Of a DNA stretch of 64,000 nucleotides, positions 52,993-63,961 are shown piece after piece. The DNA comes from Acidimicrobiaceae bacterium (GTDB lineage Bacteria > Actinomycetota > Acidimicrobiia > Acidimicrobiales > RAAP-2), in NCBI GenBank assembly GCA_027315315.1, contig DAHUYG010000033.1:62001-126000 (forward strand), read 5' to 3'. The notes under the pieces are model-generated. The model was not told the origin of the DNA. It was given only the letters and a program-made list of their open reading frames with translations, and ran no database searches. A program made the position numbers and the translations under genes. How positions within the stretch are numbered: position 1 is the first letter of the stretch; the number at the start of each line of letters is the position of its first letter.

Positions 52993-53727
52993 ATGGTGTT
53001 CCGGCTCGGCTCCGTGCGGCGCACCTCCCGGGAGAACGAACCCGGACCGGCCGGCCCCGGGCAGGACGCCCCAGCGGCCGCTGACGAGGGCCCGGTGCTC
53101 GCCGACATCGATCGGATGTTCGTGCAGGCGTTCGCGTTGGTGGGAGAAGGAATCGCCGGCGCGACCCACGCGCTGCTGGCCAGCGACCGCGAGGCGGCGA
53201 AGGAGTTGGTCCAACGCGACGAGATGGTCGACCGGCTGACCCACGACATCGCCGTGCTCGCCCAGCGACGCCTGATCTTGGGCCAGGGGTCGGTCGAGGA
53301 ACGACGCGAGCTGGTGGCCGTCTTGCGAATGCTGCCGGACCTCGAACGAAACGGGGACCTCGCAGAGCACATCGCCCGACGGGCCGCCCGCGGCCTGGGC
53401 GTCGAGATGTCGGCGCGCAGCCGCGGGCTGGTGGAGCGGATGGGCGAGGTCGCGACCCAGCTCTGGCGCAGCACCGCCGAGGTGTTCGCCGACCGCTCAT
53501 CGGAGGGCGACGTCCTCGTCGACGACCTCGACGACGAGATGGACGACCTGCACGTCACGCTGATGGCCGAGATCGCCGCCGGGACGATGCCGACGCCCGT
53601 GGCGATCGAGCTCGCCATGGTCGGGCGCTTCTACGAGCGCTTCGGCGACCACGCCGTGAGCCTCGCGAGGCGGATGGCGGCGCTCGTCGGTGGTGGACCG
53701 GAGCCCGGGACGGTCGCCTCGGACTGA
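52993..53727 (+). CDS. PhoU-domain protein
   Basis: A 244-residue PhoU-like helical protein with two repeats (DIDRMFVQAFALVGEGIAGA with RDEMVDRLTHDI, and LVERMGEVATQLWRSTAEVF with DDEMDDLHVTLM). Family members bind metals at the EMD-type acidic motifs and modulate phosphate transport and the PhoR kinase. No pst gene is nearby, so it may act with a distant transporter. I start at the ATG at 52993, not the track start, because the -10-like TACCGT precedes it. It converges on asd with a 6-nt gap. Confidence 0.85.
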   Translation: MVFRLGSVRRTSRENEPGPAGPGQDAPAAADEGPVLADIDRMFVQAFALVGEGIAGATHALLASDREAAKELVQRDEMVDRLTHDIAVLAQRRLILGQGSVEERRELVAVLRMLPDLERNGDLAEHIARRAARGLGVEMSARSRGLVERMGEVATQLWRSTAEVFADRSSEGDVLVDDLDDEMDDLHVTLMAEIAAGTMPTPVAIELAMVGRFYERFGDHAVSLARRMAALVGGGPEPGTVASD

Positions 53728-53733
53728 ACCGGC

Positions 53734-56060
<2,327 letters not shown>

Positions 56061-56066
56061 GGGCCG

Positions 56067-56072
56067 AAACTA
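56067..56072 (-). promoter_or_regulatory. Leaderless -10 element of lysC
   Basis: TAGTTT on the minus strand, 6 nt before the GTG at 56060, inside a 92-bp divergent gap shared with the cyclophilin gene. Confidence 0.5.
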
Positions 56073-56137
56073 CCCGCCGTCGAGCGGCTGCCCCGGACGA
56101 CCGCCCCCGGCGATCCTGGGCCCTCGACGCCGGCCGA

Positions 56138-56143
56138 TAGGGT
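56138..56143 (+). promoter_or_regulatory. Near-leaderless -10 element of the first cyclophilin gene
   Basis: TAGGGT, 8 nt before the GTG at 56152. Spacing is slightly longer than in the other cases. Confidence 0.4.
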
Positions 56144-56151
56144 GTCGACCC

Positions 56152-56964
56152 GTGCCCAGCGAGAAACGAGCACGCCAGCGCGCCGGTCGGGTCGCCCGCC
56201 TGGAGGCCCTGGCCCGCCAGCAGAAGCGGCGACGCCGGGTGCGGAGCGCCGCGATCGTGGTCGTCATCGCCGCCGTCGTGGTCGGCTCGGTGTACCTCAT
56301 CACCCGGCACACCCCCACTCCGCCCAAGAAGGCCACCTCCAACTCGAGCCCCCAGGGCCGGCTCGAGTCGATCTGGTCGAAGGCCGGATGCCCCACGAGC
56401 CCCACGGCCCGGGTGAACACCCAGCACTACTCGAGTGCGCCGGCGAACACGATCTCGCCGAGCGCGACCTACACCGCCAGCGTGAAGACCGACGTCGGCA
56501 CGTTCGTGATCACGCTCAACCAGAAGCAAGCCCCGGTCGCCGTCAACAGCTTCGTCTTCCTGGCCAAGGCCGGCTACTTCAACTGCAACGTCTTCCACCG
56601 GGTCATCAAGACCTTCGTCGACCAGACCGGTGACCCCACCGCCACGGGCGCCGGTGGGCCCGGGTACCAGTTCACCGAGCAGGGCCCGGCGACGGCGTCG
56701 CCCCAGTACCCGATCGGGTCGGTGGCCATGGCCAACTCCAACAACCCCGCAACGACCGATCCGAACACCAACGGGAGCCAGTGGTTCGTGGTCACCGGTA
56801 CCCAGGGCGAGAACCTGAACCCGGACTACGTGCTCTTCGGGCAGGTGACTTCGGGTATGAGTGTGGTGCAGAAGATCAACAGCGACGGCGCCTCGAGCAC
56901 CTCGAGCGTGGGGACGCCCAAGGTGTACCACCGCATCTTGAAGATCACGATCAAGGAGAGCTAG
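56152..56964 (+). CDS. Membrane-anchored cyclophilin-type peptidyl-prolyl isomerase
   Basis: A 270-residue protein with a basic cytosolic N-terminus and one transmembrane helix at about residues 33-51, placing the cyclophilin domain (residues ~100-270) outside the membrane. Motifs: SFVFLAKAGYFNCNVFHRVIK and NTNGSQWFVVTG (the Arg of FHRVI and the FF/Q positions are modified to FHR and QWF). It should help fold exported proteins. I trimmed the 456-residue track entry to the GTG at 56152. A cytosolic-type cyclophilin follows 3 nt later. Confidence 0.9.
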   Translation: MPSEKRARQRAGRVARLEALARQQKRRRRVRSAAIVVVIAAVVVGSVYLITRHTPTPPKKATSNSSPQGRLESIWSKAGCPTSPTARVNTQHYSSAPANTISPSATYTASVKTDVGTFVITLNQKQAPVAVNSFVFLAKAGYFNCNVFHRVIKTFVDQTGDPTATGAGGPGYQFTEQGPATASPQYPIGSVAMANSNNPATTDPNTNGSQWFVVTGTQGENLNPDYVLFGQVTSGMSVVQKINSDGASSTSSVGTPKVYHRILKITIKES

Positions 56965-56967
56965 CCA

Positions 56968-57525
56968 ATGAGCCCCGTCGACCCCCCCGCAGCGGACGGC
57001 TCGAGCGAGAAGCGGCAGCACTTCGACTCCGAGCCACCCATGACCATCGATCCCGACAAGCGGTACACGGCGACGATGGTGACCACGAAGGGGACCATCA
57101 AGATCGCGCTCGATCCGATCGGGGCGCCCCGCACGGTCAACAACTTCGTCTTCCTCGCCCGGTACCACTACTTCGACGGCATCTTCTTCCACCGCATCAT
57201 CCCGGGATTCGTCATCCAAGGTGGCGACCCCGAGGGCACCGGCATGGGCGGCCCCGGCTACCGGTTCAAGGACGAGCTGCCCAAGCCCGGCCGCTACCAG
57301 GTCGGGTCACTCGCCATGGCCAACGCTGGCCCTGACACCAACGGGAGCCAGTTCTTCATCATCACCGGCGCCCACGGCGTGGCGTTGCCGCCCCAGTACT
57401 CGCTCTTCGGGTCCGTGGTCTCGGGCGGGGACGTGGTCGAGGCGATCGACGCCGTCGGCACCCAGTCGGGCAAGCCAACCGAGCGCGTGGTGATGGAGTC
57501 GGTCACGATCGAGGAGTCCGACTGA
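56968..57525 (+). CDS. ppiB: Cyclophilin-type peptidyl-prolyl isomerase
   Basis: A 185-residue single-domain cyclophilin without a signal: NNFVFLARYHYFDGIFFHRIIPGF (shown in part) then GDPEGTGMGGPGYRFKDE and GPDTNGSQFFIITG with the catalytic and substrate residues. The N-terminal 30 residues are an acidic, proline-rich lead-in. It is transcribed with the membrane-anchored paralogue just upstream. Confidence 0.92.
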   Translation: MSPVDPPAADGSSEKRQHFDSEPPMTIDPDKRYTATMVTTKGTIKIALDPIGAPRTVNNFVFLARYHYFDGIFFHRIIPGFVIQGGDPEGTGMGGPGYRFKDELPKPGRYQVGSLAMANAGPDTNGSQFFIITGAHGVALPPQYSLFGSVVSGGDVVEAIDAVGTQSGKPTERVVMESVTIEESD

Positions 57526-57547
57526 CCCACCGGTCGGCCCGGCAAGG

Positions 57548-58498
57548 ATGGGCGGTGTGGCGTCGGGTGATGCTCATCGCAGGCTGATCGGACGCGTTGT
57601 GGCCGAGCTCCTGTCGGCCACGCTCGCCGGCGAGCCCGAGCCCCTCGGGGGTGGATTCGACAACGAGAGCTGGGTGGTCCCGGTCCTGGGGTTCGGCCGC
57701 GTCCTTCTGCGTATCGCCCGTCCTGGCGCCGATCCGGGAAAGCTCCGGGCGTCGTGGCGGGCCCAGGAGCTCGCGTTCGACGCCGGGGTCCCGACCGGAC
57801 GGTGCCTGAGCTTCTCGGAGCACTGCGAGGCTCTCGGCGGACGGGCATGCCGCGTCGTGGCGTTCGTCGATGGTCGCGACCCCGGGGACATCGGGCCTGG
57901 GCTGGCCACCGAGGCGTTCTTCGGGTCGCTCGGCGCGGCGATGGCCCGCCTGCACGGGATCGGCTGTGATGGGTTCAGCTCCCGCGTCGACGGATCGGCG
58001 CCGGCCTTCGACCGGTGGAGCGCCTACGTCGAGTCCCGGGTGCCGGCCATCGTGCGGCGAGCAGTCGTCTCGGGCGCGTTCGCCGAGCACGAGATCTCCC
58101 CTGTGCTCTCGGAGGCGGCCGACCTGGCGAGGGAGGTCGACCACGTCGTCGCCCCGTCGCTCACCCATCGCGATCTGCATCTCGCCAACCTGGTCGCAGG
58201 CGACGACGGCCGGCTGGCCGCCATCGTGGACTGGGACGCCGCGGAGGCCTGGGACCCGATGGTCGACTTCGTGAAGCTGCGCTGGCAGGCGTGCTCGCGT
58301 TTCGATGGCGCCGAGCAGGCGCTCTGGGCCGCTTACTCGCCGGCTGGTGAGCCTCGGATGCAGCGAGAACGCCTGCACATCGTCGACGTGCTCGAACTCG
58401 CCAACGGGGTGGCCAACTCCAGGATGGAGGGGTGGACACGCTATGAGGCGCAGAACCGGAGCTGGTTGGCGGCGGCCCTTGAGCGTTCGGGCCACTAG
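57548..58498 (+). CDS. Phosphotransferase (aminoglycoside phosphotransferase-like)
   Basis: A 316-residue kinase-fold protein. ATP-binding start GGGFDNESWVVPV (about residue 36-48), catalytic THRDLHLANLV (about residue 206) and metal-binding IVDWDAAEAWDP (about 224). Likely ATP-dependent phosphorylation of a small hydroxyl compound; substrate unknown. It follows the cyclophilins by 22 nt and converges on the S51-like gene with a 6-nt gap. Confidence 0.83.
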   Translation: MGGVASGDAHRRLIGRVVAELLSATLAGEPEPLGGGFDNESWVVPVLGFGRVLLRIARPGADPGKLRASWRAQELAFDAGVPTGRCLSFSEHCEALGGRACRVVAFVDGRDPGDIGPGLATEAFFGSLGAAMARLHGIGCDGFSSRVDGSAPAFDRWSAYVESRVPAIVRRAVVSGAFAEHEISPVLSEAADLAREVDHVVAPSLTHRDLHLANLVAGDDGRLAAIVDWDAAEAWDPMVDFVKLRWQACSRFDGAEQALWAAYSPAGEPRMQRERLHIVDVLELANGVANSRMEGWTRYEAQNRSWLAAALERSGH

Positions 58499-58504
58499 CA
58501 CCGG

Positions 58505-59191
58505 TTAGCCGGGCAGGGCCTCGAGACCGGCGGCCTGCCCGTCGACGAACACGGCCGGGCGGGCGGCGCCCGCGGCACGCCATGTGCCCTCCGGGTCACG
58601 GATGAGGGCGGTCCGCTCCGGGATCCCCACCACCGGGAGTCCGCCGGGCGCCAGGGTGACCGAACGGTGCAGCTTCTCCCCGTGGGCGTCCTCGGCGGCG
58701 TCGCCGTAGTGGGTAAACACCGCCAGACCCTCGATCAGCCCGAGGCCCACGGTGAGCGCCCCACCGCGCGGGTCGACCATGGGGTCGGTGAGCGCCATGG
58801 CGCCTGCGCCCGCCCCGGCCACGACCGCCCCCGCTCCCCAGGCCTCCCGGAGTGCCCCGAAGACGGCCGAACCCTTCAGCACCGAGCGGAGGTGCAGCGA
58901 CGAGCCTCCAGAGAGGTAGATGCACCGGGCTCGGCGCACGACCTCGGCCACCCCGGGGTCCTCGGCGTCGGACCTCGTGAGCACCATGACGCCCTCCACC
59001 TCGGCGCCGAGGCTCGAGAACCACTCGGCGGCGGCCACCACGACCCGCTCTGGGCGCTCGTACGCGGCGGCGGTGGGGAGCACCAGCACCTCGGACCCTC
59101 CCGACGCCGCCAGGAGATCGCGATCGAACTCGCAGCCCGCGGTCCACTCGGCGCCCCCGACCAACGCGAGCACCCCTCCGGCTCCGGACAC
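58505..59191 (-). CDS. S51/cyanophycinase-like protein without catalytic Ser
   Basis: A 228-residue Rossmann-like protein of the cyanophycinase/dipeptidase E (S51, class-I glutamine-amidotransferase-like) superfamily: VLALVGGAEWTAGCEFDRDL, EVLVLPTAAAYERPE, IYLSGGSSLHL and GLGLIEG. The nucleophile elbow, GTSAGA in relatives, reads GAGAGA with Gly at the Ser position, so standard peptidase activity is unlikely. I use the GTG at 59191; a second GTG six codons downstream is possible. The 575-residue track entry is a read-through. Confidence 0.75.
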   Translation of the reverse strand: MSGAGGVLALVGGAEWTAGCEFDRDLLAASGGSEVLVLPTAAAYERPERVVVAAAEWFSSLGAEVEGVMVLTRSDAEDPGVAEVVRRARCIYLSGGSSLHLRSVLKGSAVFGALREAWGAGAVVAGAGAGAMALTDPMVDPRGGALTVGLGLIEGLAVFTHYGDAAEDAHGEKLHRSVTLAPGGLPVVGIPERTALIRDPEGTWRAAGAARPAVFVDGQAAGLEALPG

Positions 59192-59259
59192 GCCCTCACT
59201 CTTCCACGCCGACGGACCAGGTCCGCCATCTCCCGAGGTAAGACCCGGTGACCGTTGGG

Positions 59260-59265
59260 TAGCAT
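59260..59265 (+). promoter_or_regulatory. Leaderless -10 element of the hydroxyacyl-CoA dehydrogenase gene
   Basis: TAGCAT is 7 nt before the ATG at 59273. Confidence 0.5.
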
Positions 59266-59272
59266 CCCTCTC

Positions 59273-60130
59273 ATGTCGATCAACAAGGTGGGCATCATCG
59301 GGTCCGGCATCATGGGCACGGGCATCGCCGAGGTCGTGGCGACCACCGGGCACGAGGTCGTGGTCCGCAGCCGCAGCCAGCCGGCCGCCGACGGCGTCCT
59401 GGCCGGGGTCAAGAGGTCGCTCGACCGCCAGGTCGAGCGGGGGAAGACGACCGAGGCCCACCGCGATGAGGCACTGGCACGGCTTTCGGTGACCACCGAC
59501 CTGCAGGACCTGGCCGACGTCGACCTGGTGATCGAGTCGGTGGTCGAGGACCTCACGGTCAAGCTCGAGCTCTTCGAGGAGCTGCACACGGTGTGCGACG
59601 AGAAGACGATCCTCGCCACCAACACCTCGACGCTGCCCGTCGTCGACATCGCCATGGCCACCGGCCGGCCGGCGCAGGTGTGCGGGGTCCACTTCTTCAA
59701 CCCGGCTCCGGTCATGAACCTCGTCGAGATCATCCGGCCCATCACGGCGTCCGAAGAGACGATCGAGGCGGTGACCGAGTTCGCGAGGTCCTGCGGCAAG
59801 GAGACGGTCGAGGTCGAGGATCGGGCCGGGTTCGTCGTGAACGCCCTGTTGTTCCCGTACCTCAACAACGCCGTGCGGCTCTTCGAGCGTGGCATCGCCT
59901 CCAAGGAGGACATCGACGCCGCCATGGTCGGGGGCTGCGGGTTTCCGATGGGTCCCTTCGCCCTGCTCGACCTGGTCGGCCTCGACACCTCGGTCGCCAT
60001 CCTCGACGCGCTCTACGAGGAGCACCGCGAGCAGCAGTACGCACCGGCCCCCCTGCTGCGCCGGATGGTGGCGGCGAACCACCTCGGGCGGAAGTCCTCC
60101 CAGGGCTTCTACGACTACAAGCGGCACTGA
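59273..60130 (+). CDS. 3-hydroxybutyryl-CoA dehydrogenase
   Basis: A 285-residue 3-hydroxyacyl-CoA dehydrogenase: NAD site KVGIIGSGIMGTGIAEVVA, catalytic His in VHFFNPAPVMNLVEII with Glu nearby, and the C-terminal domain GFVVNALLFPYLNNAV and GCGFPMGPFALLDLVGLD. It is a short hbd-type enzyme acting on acetoacetyl-CoA/3-hydroxybutyryl-CoA. The start is moved 18 nt downstream of the track's TTG. A B12 mutase gene follows after 79 nt, consistent with C4 acyl-CoA metabolism. Confidence 0.9.
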   Translation: MSINKVGIIGSGIMGTGIAEVVATTGHEVVVRSRSQPAADGVLAGVKRSLDRQVERGKTTEAHRDEALARLSVTTDLQDLADVDLVIESVVEDLTVKLELFEELHTVCDEKTILATNTSTLPVVDIAMATGRPAQVCGVHFFNPAPVMNLVEIIRPITASEETIEAVTEFARSCGKETVEVEDRAGFVVNALLFPYLNNAVRLFERGIASKEDIDAAMVGGCGFPMGPFALLDLVGLDTSVAILDALYEEHREQQYAPAPLLRRMVAANHLGRKSSQGFYDYKRH

Positions 60131-60209
60131 GCGCTGCCCTCGCGGGAACGTTGCCGCGGGTCGGCCAGAATGGACCGGCTGACCACCGAGTCGAGTCGGA
60201 GGTGGTGAC

Positions 60210-62189
60210 ATGAGCGCAGACGGGGACGGCACTCCCCGGGACCGGCCCTGGGTGATGCGGACCTACTCGGGTCATTCGAGCGCCCGGGCCTCCAACGAGC
60301 TGTACCGGACCAACCTGTCACGGGGGCAGACGGGGCTGTCCATCGCCTTCGACCTGCCGACCCAGACCGGATACGACCCCGACGCGCCGGAGGCAGCGGG
60401 CGAGGTCGGCAAGGTGGGGGTACCCGTGGCCCACCTCGGCCACATGCGCCAGCTCCTCGAGGGCATCCCGGTGGCCGAGATGAACACCTCGATGACCATC
60501 AACGCCACCGCGGCGTGGCTGCTCGCGCTCTACGTCGCCAACGCCGAGGAGCAGGGCGTCGACCCGGCGGTGCTCCAGGGGACGACACAGAACGACATCG
60601 TGAAGGAGTACCTGAGCCGGGGCACCTACATCTTCCCGCCGGCCCCGAGCCTCCGCCTGACGGTGGACACGATCACCTACACGGTGCGCCATGTGCCCAG
60701 GTGGAACCCGATCAACGTGTGCAGCTACCACCTCCAAGAGGCGGGGGCGACGCCCGTCCAGGAGGTCGCCTACGCGCTCGCCAACGCCATCGCGGTCCTC
60801 GACGGGGTCCGGGATTCGGGCCGGATCGCCCCCGACCAGTTCGACCAGGTGGTCGGGCGCATCAGCTTCTTCGTGAACGCAGGCGTGCGGTTCATCGAGG
60901 AGACCGCCAAGATGCGGGCGTTCTCCACGATGTGGGACCGGATCTGCGTCGAACGCTACGGGGTGACCGACGAGCGGCTGCGCCGGTTCCGCTACGGGGT
61001 GCAGGTCAACTCCCTCGGCCTGACCGAGGCCCAGCCCGAGAACAACATCCCTCGCATCGTCCTCGAGACCCTCGGGGTCACCCTGTCCAAGGACGCCCGC
61101 GCCCGGGCCATCCAGCTGCCGGCGTGGAACGAGGCGCTCGGCCTGCCCCGGCCCTGGGACCAGCAGTGGTCGCTCCGGATCCAGCAGATCCTCGCCTACG
61201 AGTCGGACCTCCTCGAGTACGACGACATCTTCGAGGGCTCCAAGGTCATGGAGGCCAAGACCTCCGGGATCATCGAGGAGGCGACCGCCGAGCTCGACGA
61301 CGTCCTTGGCCGCGGCGGGGTCTTCGAGGCGGTCGAGGAGCTGAAGACCCGCCTCGTGAGGAGCCAGGCCGAACGGGTCGCCCGCATCGAGAGCGGCGAA
61401 CAGATGGTGGTGGGGGTGAACGCCTACACGGACAGTGCGCTGTCGCCGCTCCCGGTCGACTCGGTCCTGAAGCTCGAGCCGACGGTCGAGGCCGAGATGC
61501 AGGCCGACGTCCAGGCCTGGCGCAACGACCGGGACCAGGGGGCGGTCAGCCGGGCGCTCGATGACCTGCGCCGGGCGGCCGAGGACCCCTCCGCCGACCT
61601 CATGGGCCCCACCCTCGCCCTCGCCCGGGTCGGGGGCACCACCGGGGAGTGGGGCGGGGCGCTACGCGAGGTATTCGGCGAGTACCGGGGCCCGACCGGC
61701 GTCGGCGGTGCCACCGGGACCCATGGCACGGAGGTCGCTGCGGCGGCCGAGCGGGCGAGGGCACTCGCGAAGCGCACGGGATCGCCCCCCCGGCTCCTCG
61801 TGGGCAAGCCCGGCCTCGACGGGCACTCCAACGGCGCCGAGCAGATCGCCGTCGCCGCCCGCGACGCCGGGTTCGAGGTGATCTACCAGGGGATCCGGCT
61901 GACGCCCGAGCAGATCGTGGCCGCTGCGCGCGACGAGGACGTCGACGTCGTGGGGCTCTCGATCCTCTCGGGATCGCACCTCGAGCTCGTGCCCGAGGTC
62001 ATCGACCGCCTTGCGGCGGCGGGTCTCGACCCCGCAGTCGTCGTGGGCGGGATCATCCCGCCCGAGGACGCCGAGATCCTGCTCGGCAAGGGGGTGGCCG
62101 CGGTCTACACGCCCAAGGACTTCGAGTTCGGGGCGATCATGAGCGACCTCGTGGCCCTCGTCGAGCGCCGGCGCTCGGCGTCGGCCTAG
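60210..62189 (+). CDS. B12-dependent acyl-CoA mutase, ethylmalonyl-CoA mutase type (MeaA/Ecm)
   Basis: A 659-residue single-chain mutase. The substrate TIM barrel starts RTYSGHSSARASNELYRTNL and contains FDLPTQTGYD and TSMTINATAAWLLALY; the C-terminal B12 domain has the DxHxxG motif in KPGLDGHSNGAEQIA. This pattern matches MeaA/Ecm, which converts ethylmalonyl-CoA to methylsuccinyl-CoA, better than propionate-pathway methylmalonyl-CoA mutase. GGAGG 7 nt before the ATG. Carboxylase genes follow on the other strand, sharing the stop CTAG. Confidence 0.85.
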   Translation: MSADGDGTPRDRPWVMRTYSGHSSARASNELYRTNLSRGQTGLSIAFDLPTQTGYDPDAPEAAGEVGKVGVPVAHLGHMRQLLEGIPVAEMNTSMTINATAAWLLALYVANAEEQGVDPAVLQGTTQNDIVKEYLSRGTYIFPPAPSLRLTVDTITYTVRHVPRWNPINVCSYHLQEAGATPVQEVAYALANAIAVLDGVRDSGRIAPDQFDQVVGRISFFVNAGVRFIEETAKMRAFSTMWDRICVERYGVTDERLRRFRYGVQVNSLGLTEAQPENNIPRIVLETLGVTLSKDARARAIQLPAWNEALGLPRPWDQQWSLRIQQILAYESDLLEYDDIFEGSKVMEAKTSGIIEEATAELDDVLGRGGVFEAVEELKTRLVRSQAERVARIESGEQMVVGVNAYTDSALSPLPVDSVLKLEPTVEAEMQADVQAWRNDRDQGAVSRALDDLRRAAEDPSADLMGPTLALARVGGTTGEWGGALREVFGEYRGPTGVGGATGTHGTEVAAAAERARALAKRTGSPPRLLVGKPGLDGHSNGAEQIAVAARDAGFEVIYQGIRLTPEQIVAAARDEDVDVVGLSILSGSHLELVPEVIDRLAAAGLDPAVVVGGIIPPEDAEILLGKGVAAVYTPKDFEFGAIMSDLVALVERRRSASA

Positions 62190-62401
62190 AACCCCGCGGT
62201 CGGCCGCTCGCGCCGCAACGAGGCCCGCTGGTTCCACCAGCGACCGCTGAAGCGCCAGTTGTCGTTGGCGCCGCGCCACTGCGGCGGCTCGACCGCCCGC
62301 GGCCACACCTTGTCCACCGCCATGGCGATCGCGGCGAGCACCCCCGGGTCCATCTCGGGTCTCGGCCGCAGCCCGAGGCGCGTCTCGGGCACTTCGTTCA
62401 C
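62186..62401 (-). CDS. Small protein after the carboxylase, possible epsilon-type subunit
   Basis: A 71-residue protein hidden inside a larger track entry. It begins with GTG at 62401, overlapping the carboxylase stop by 3 nt (GTGA), and ends [16 protein letters not shown]. Its position right after pccB suggests the small epsilon subunit that some actinobacterial acyl-CoA carboxylases have; sequence similarity is weak, so this rests mainly on context. Its stop pairs with the mutase stop. Confidence 0.55.
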   Translation of the reverse strand: MNEVPETRLGLRPRPEMDPGVLAAIAMAVDKVWPRAVEPPQWRGANDNWRFSGRWWNQRASLRRERPTAGF

Positions 62402-63948
62402 AGCGGCACGTTGCCGTGCTTGCGGCGCGGCATCTCCTCGCGCTTGGAGGCGAGCAGGGCGAGGCTCCGCACGAGCACGCGACGGGTCTCCGAGGGCGAG
62501 ATGACGTCGTCGACATAGCCGCGCTCGGCGGCGATGTAGGGGTTGGCGTAGCGCTCGGTGTACTCGCTCACGAGCTCGGCCCGCCGGGCCACGGGGTCCG
62601 TGGCGTCGGCCAGGTCCCGGCGGTACAGGATCTCGACTGCGCCCTGGGGCCCCATCACCGCGATCTCGGCCGACGGCCAGGCGAAGGCGAGATCGGCGCC
62701 GATGGACTTCGAGTTCATGACGACGTAGGCCCCGCCGTAGGCCTTCCGGGTGATGATCTGGACGCGCGGGACGGTCGCCTCGCAGTACGCGTAGAGCAGC
62801 TTGGCGCCGTGGCGGATGATGCCCCCGTACTCTTGGTCGGTGCCCGGCAGGAACCCGGGCACGTCCACGAACGTGACGAGCGGGATGTTGAAGGCGTCGC
62901 AGGTGCGCACGAAGCGGGCCGCCTTCTCCGAGGAGTCGATGTCGAGGACGCCGGCCAAGATGGCCGGCTGGTTGCCGACGATCCCGACGACCCGGCCGTC
63001 GATCCTGGCCAGCCCGCAGGTGATCGACATCGCCCAGTGGGGGTGCACCTCGAAGTACTCGCCGTCGTCCACGACCGCCTGGATCACCTTGGTCATGTCG
63101 TAGGGGAGATTGGGCGAGGGCGGGATCAGCTCGACGAGCTCGGGCGTCTCGCGGTCGGGGTCGTCGCCCGAGACGACGGCGGGCGGGTCCTCGAGGTTGT
63201 TCGACGGGAGGAACGAGAGGAGGTAGCGCACGTCGTCGAGGCACGCCTTCTCGTCGGGGGCGACGAATGTGGCGACGCCGGACTTGGTCGCGTGGCTCAT
63301 CGCGCCCCCGAGCTCTTCGAGGGTGACCTCCTCGCCGGTCACCGTCTTCACCACGTCGGGCCCGGTGATGAACATGTTCGAGATGCCCTGGACCATGAAG
63401 ATGAAGTCGGTCATCGCGGGCGAGTACACGGCCCCACCGGCGCAGGACCCGAGGATCACGCTGATCTGGGGGATGACGCCCGACGCCTGGACGTTGCGGA
63501 AGAAGATCCCGCCGTAGGCGTGCAACGACACGACGCCCTCCTGGAGCCGGGCCCCCCCGCCGTCGTTGATCCCGATCATCGGCACCCCGATGGAGGTCGC
63601 GAGGTCCATCACCTTGTGGATCTTCTCCCCGTGGACCTCACCGGTGGACCCGCCGGTCACCGTGGCGTCCTGGGAGAACACGCACACCCGGCGGCCGTTG
63701 ATCGTCCCGAAGCCGGTCACGACGCCATCGGTGTAGGGGCGCTTGTCCTCGAGCCCCATCCCGTGCGCCCGGTGCCTGGCGAGCATGTCGAGCTCTTGGA
63801 AGGAGCCGTCATCGAGCAGGTAGTCGACGCGCTCGCGTGCGGTCATCTTCCCCCGGGAGTGATGCCGCTCGATCGCGGCGGGAGAACCCGCACTGAGTGC
63901 TTCGGACCGCCTGGCCAGGAGTTCTTCCAGCCGCTGGTCGTGTTCCAC
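62398..63948 (-). CDS. pccB: Acyl-CoA carboxylase beta subunit (propionyl-CoA carboxylase type)
   Basis: A 516-residue carboxyltransferase: [34 protein letters not shown], the N-side acyl-CoA site [15 protein letters not shown] and the C-side biotin site [13 protein letters not shown] with [10 protein letters not shown]. It carboxylates propionyl-, acetyl- or butyryl-CoA with a biotinylated alpha subunit encoded elsewhere. The GTG at 63948 is 7 nt after TAGCGT. It would supply methylmalonyl-CoA beside the mutase. Confidence 0.92.
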   Translation of the reverse strand: MEHDQRLEELLARRSEALSAGSPAAIERHHSRGKMTARERVDYLLDDGSFQELDMLARHRAHGMGLEDKRPYTDGVVTGFGTINGRRVCVFSQDATVTGGSTGEVHGEKIHKVMDLATSIGVPMIGINDGGGARLQEGVVSLHAYGGIFFRNVQASGVIPQISVILGSCAGGAVYSPAMTDFIFMVQGISNMFITGPDVVKTVTGEEVTLEELGGAMSHATKSGVATFVAPDEKACLDDVRYLLSFLPSNNLEDPPAVVSGDDPDRETPELVELIPPSPNLPYDMTKVIQAVVDDGEYFEVHPHWAMSITCGLARIDGRVVGIVGNQPAILAGVLDIDSSEKAARFVRTCDAFNIPLVTFVDVPGFLPGTDQEYGGIIRHGAKLLYAYCEATVPRVQIITRKAYGGAYVVMNSKSIGADLAFAWPSAEIAVMGPQGAVEILYRRDLADATDPVARRAELVSEYTERYANPYIAAERGYVDDVISPSETRRVLVRSLALLASKREEMPRRKHGNVPL

Positions 63949-63955
63949 GGCGGCA

Positions 63956-63961
63956 ACGCTA
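63956..63961 (-). promoter_or_regulatory. Leaderless -10 element of pccB
   Basis: TAGCGT on the minus strand, 7 nt before the GTG at 63948. Confidence 0.5.
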
